From assembly GCA_945639745.1 (NCBI GenBank), contig CALZEK010000046.1, positions 1 to 8,850 of the forward strand: a DNA stretch of 8,850 nucleotides. The letters are read 5' to 3'. A model generated the notes under the pieces. It saw only the letters and a program-made list of their open reading frames with translations, did no database searches and had not been told where the DNA came from. This document shows, piece after piece, positions 8,721 to 8,850 of this stretch (position 1 is the stretch's first letter; the number at the start of each line of letters is the position of its first letter). A program made the translations under genes and the position numbers. This stretch comes from an uncultured Bacillaceae bacterium (GTDB lineage: Bacteria > Bacillota > Bacilli > Bacillales > Amphibacillaceae).

Positions 8721-8805
8721 TGCCTATTAACTGAATTGTAGATAAATACGCTTTAACGGTATCAATTGATGTTTATAAGGTGGACTTTAGAATTAAACAT
8801 AGGCA
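8721..8805 (+). repeat. Spaced inverted repeat enclosing a palindrome, downstream of fxsA
   Basis: TGCCTAT (8721-8727) and ATAGGCA (8799-8805) are perfect 7-base complements. Inside them, ATAAATA (8742-8748) can pair with TGTTTAT (8770-8776) with one G-T wobble, and ATCAATTGAT (8761-8770) is a perfect 10-base palindrome. Together they could fold into a nested RNA structure, or the palindrome could be a protein-binding site. No protein-coding frame explains the region, and I do not recognise a known riboswitch class in it. Short repeats of this kind can arise by chance in AT-rich DNA. Confidence 0.4.
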
Positions 8806-8814
8806 GAAGTAATC

Positions 8815-8850
8815 GCCATATCACTTATTCATAAGAGATTGTAATGGCTT
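8815..8850 (+). terminator. Probable terminator hairpin cut by the window end
   Basis: GCCAT (8815-8819) pairs with ATGGC (8844-8848). Inside, ATC-a-CTTA (8820-8827) pairs with TAAG-a-GAT (8832-8839) around the tetraloop TTCA, leaving a four-base bulge TGTA. Two Ts follow the stem before the sequence stops, so the T-tract needed to confirm an intrinsic terminator is not visible. It could end the pfkA-pyk-fxsA transcript 120 bases after fxsA, or act as an attenuator in the leader of the next gene. Confidence 0.5.

Larger units (their letters stand above)
8696..8850. other. Gene-free 3' segment
   Basis: No convincing gene lies in these 155 bases on either strand. The segment begins with an A- and T-rich stretch (a seven-T run ending at about 8711, without a stem before it) and then holds the inverted repeats and hairpin described separately. 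A weak promoter-like pair, TTTAAC (8752-8757) and TATAAG (8774-8779) with 16 bases between, overlaps the palindrome. It may be the leader region of the next gene outside the window; in related genomes this is often citrate synthase, which I cannot verify here. Confidence 0.5.

Noticed and set aside
8780..8790. GGTGGAC at 8780-8786 as a T-box antiterminator motif
   Set aside because: The longer conserved T-box sequence with GGTGGNACCGCG is absent, and no specifier stem can be recognised.
8769..8834. Small frame starting at ATG 8769 (21 residues)
   Set aside because: It has no ribosome site, overlaps the inverted repeats and hairpin, and resembles no known peptide.

Overview
The window is an AT-rich, tightly packed stretch of housekeeping chromosome. 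All genes lie on the + strand, in the order dnaE (3' part) - malic enzyme - accD - accA - pfkA - pyk - fxsA. This order and the protein features point to a low-GC Gram-positive of the order Bacillales. The supporting features are the Bacillus-type phosphofructokinase effector site, the pyruvate kinase with the extra C-terminal PEP-utiliser-like domain, strong AGGAGG ribosome sites, and frequent TTG/GTG starts. The pyruvate kinase keeps a TSHAA motif and PfkA resembles Geobacillus/Bacillus PfkA, both as I recall those sequences. This argues against Staphylococcus aureus itself, but I cannot name a genus.

Layout. Positions 1-2060 hold the 3' two-thirds or so of dnaE, the replicative polymerase of the DnaE3 type. 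The reading frame is broken near a seven-A run at 70-76. Positions 2061-2162 carry a strong sigma-A promoter (TTTACA-16-TATAAT with an extended -10) for the malic enzyme gene at 2163-3395. A 110-base gap with a weak promoter candidate precedes accD and accA, which overlap by one base (TAGTG) and encode the two carboxyltransferase subunits of acetyl-CoA carboxylase. A long imperfect hairpin with eight Ts (5369-5447) ends this block. A second block, pfkA - pyk - fxsA, has gaps of only 22-26 bases. The last 155 bases have no gene but contain several inverted repeats and a probable terminator cut by the window end.

How the genes fit together. PfkA and pyruvate kinase are the two main control steps of glycolysis, and pyruvate kinase makes pyruvate. 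Malic enzyme also makes pyruvate and supplies NADPH. AccD-AccA help commit the derived acetyl-CoA to malonyl-CoA, and NADPH is then needed for fatty-acid elongation. The cluster therefore links lower glycolysis to lipid synthesis. I see no mobile element, CRISPR array, tRNA or rRNA, and no sign of a new multi-gene system. The points worth a second look are the dnaE frameshift, unusual residues at diagnostic positions of PfkA and pyruvate kinase, and the two structured non-coding stretches.
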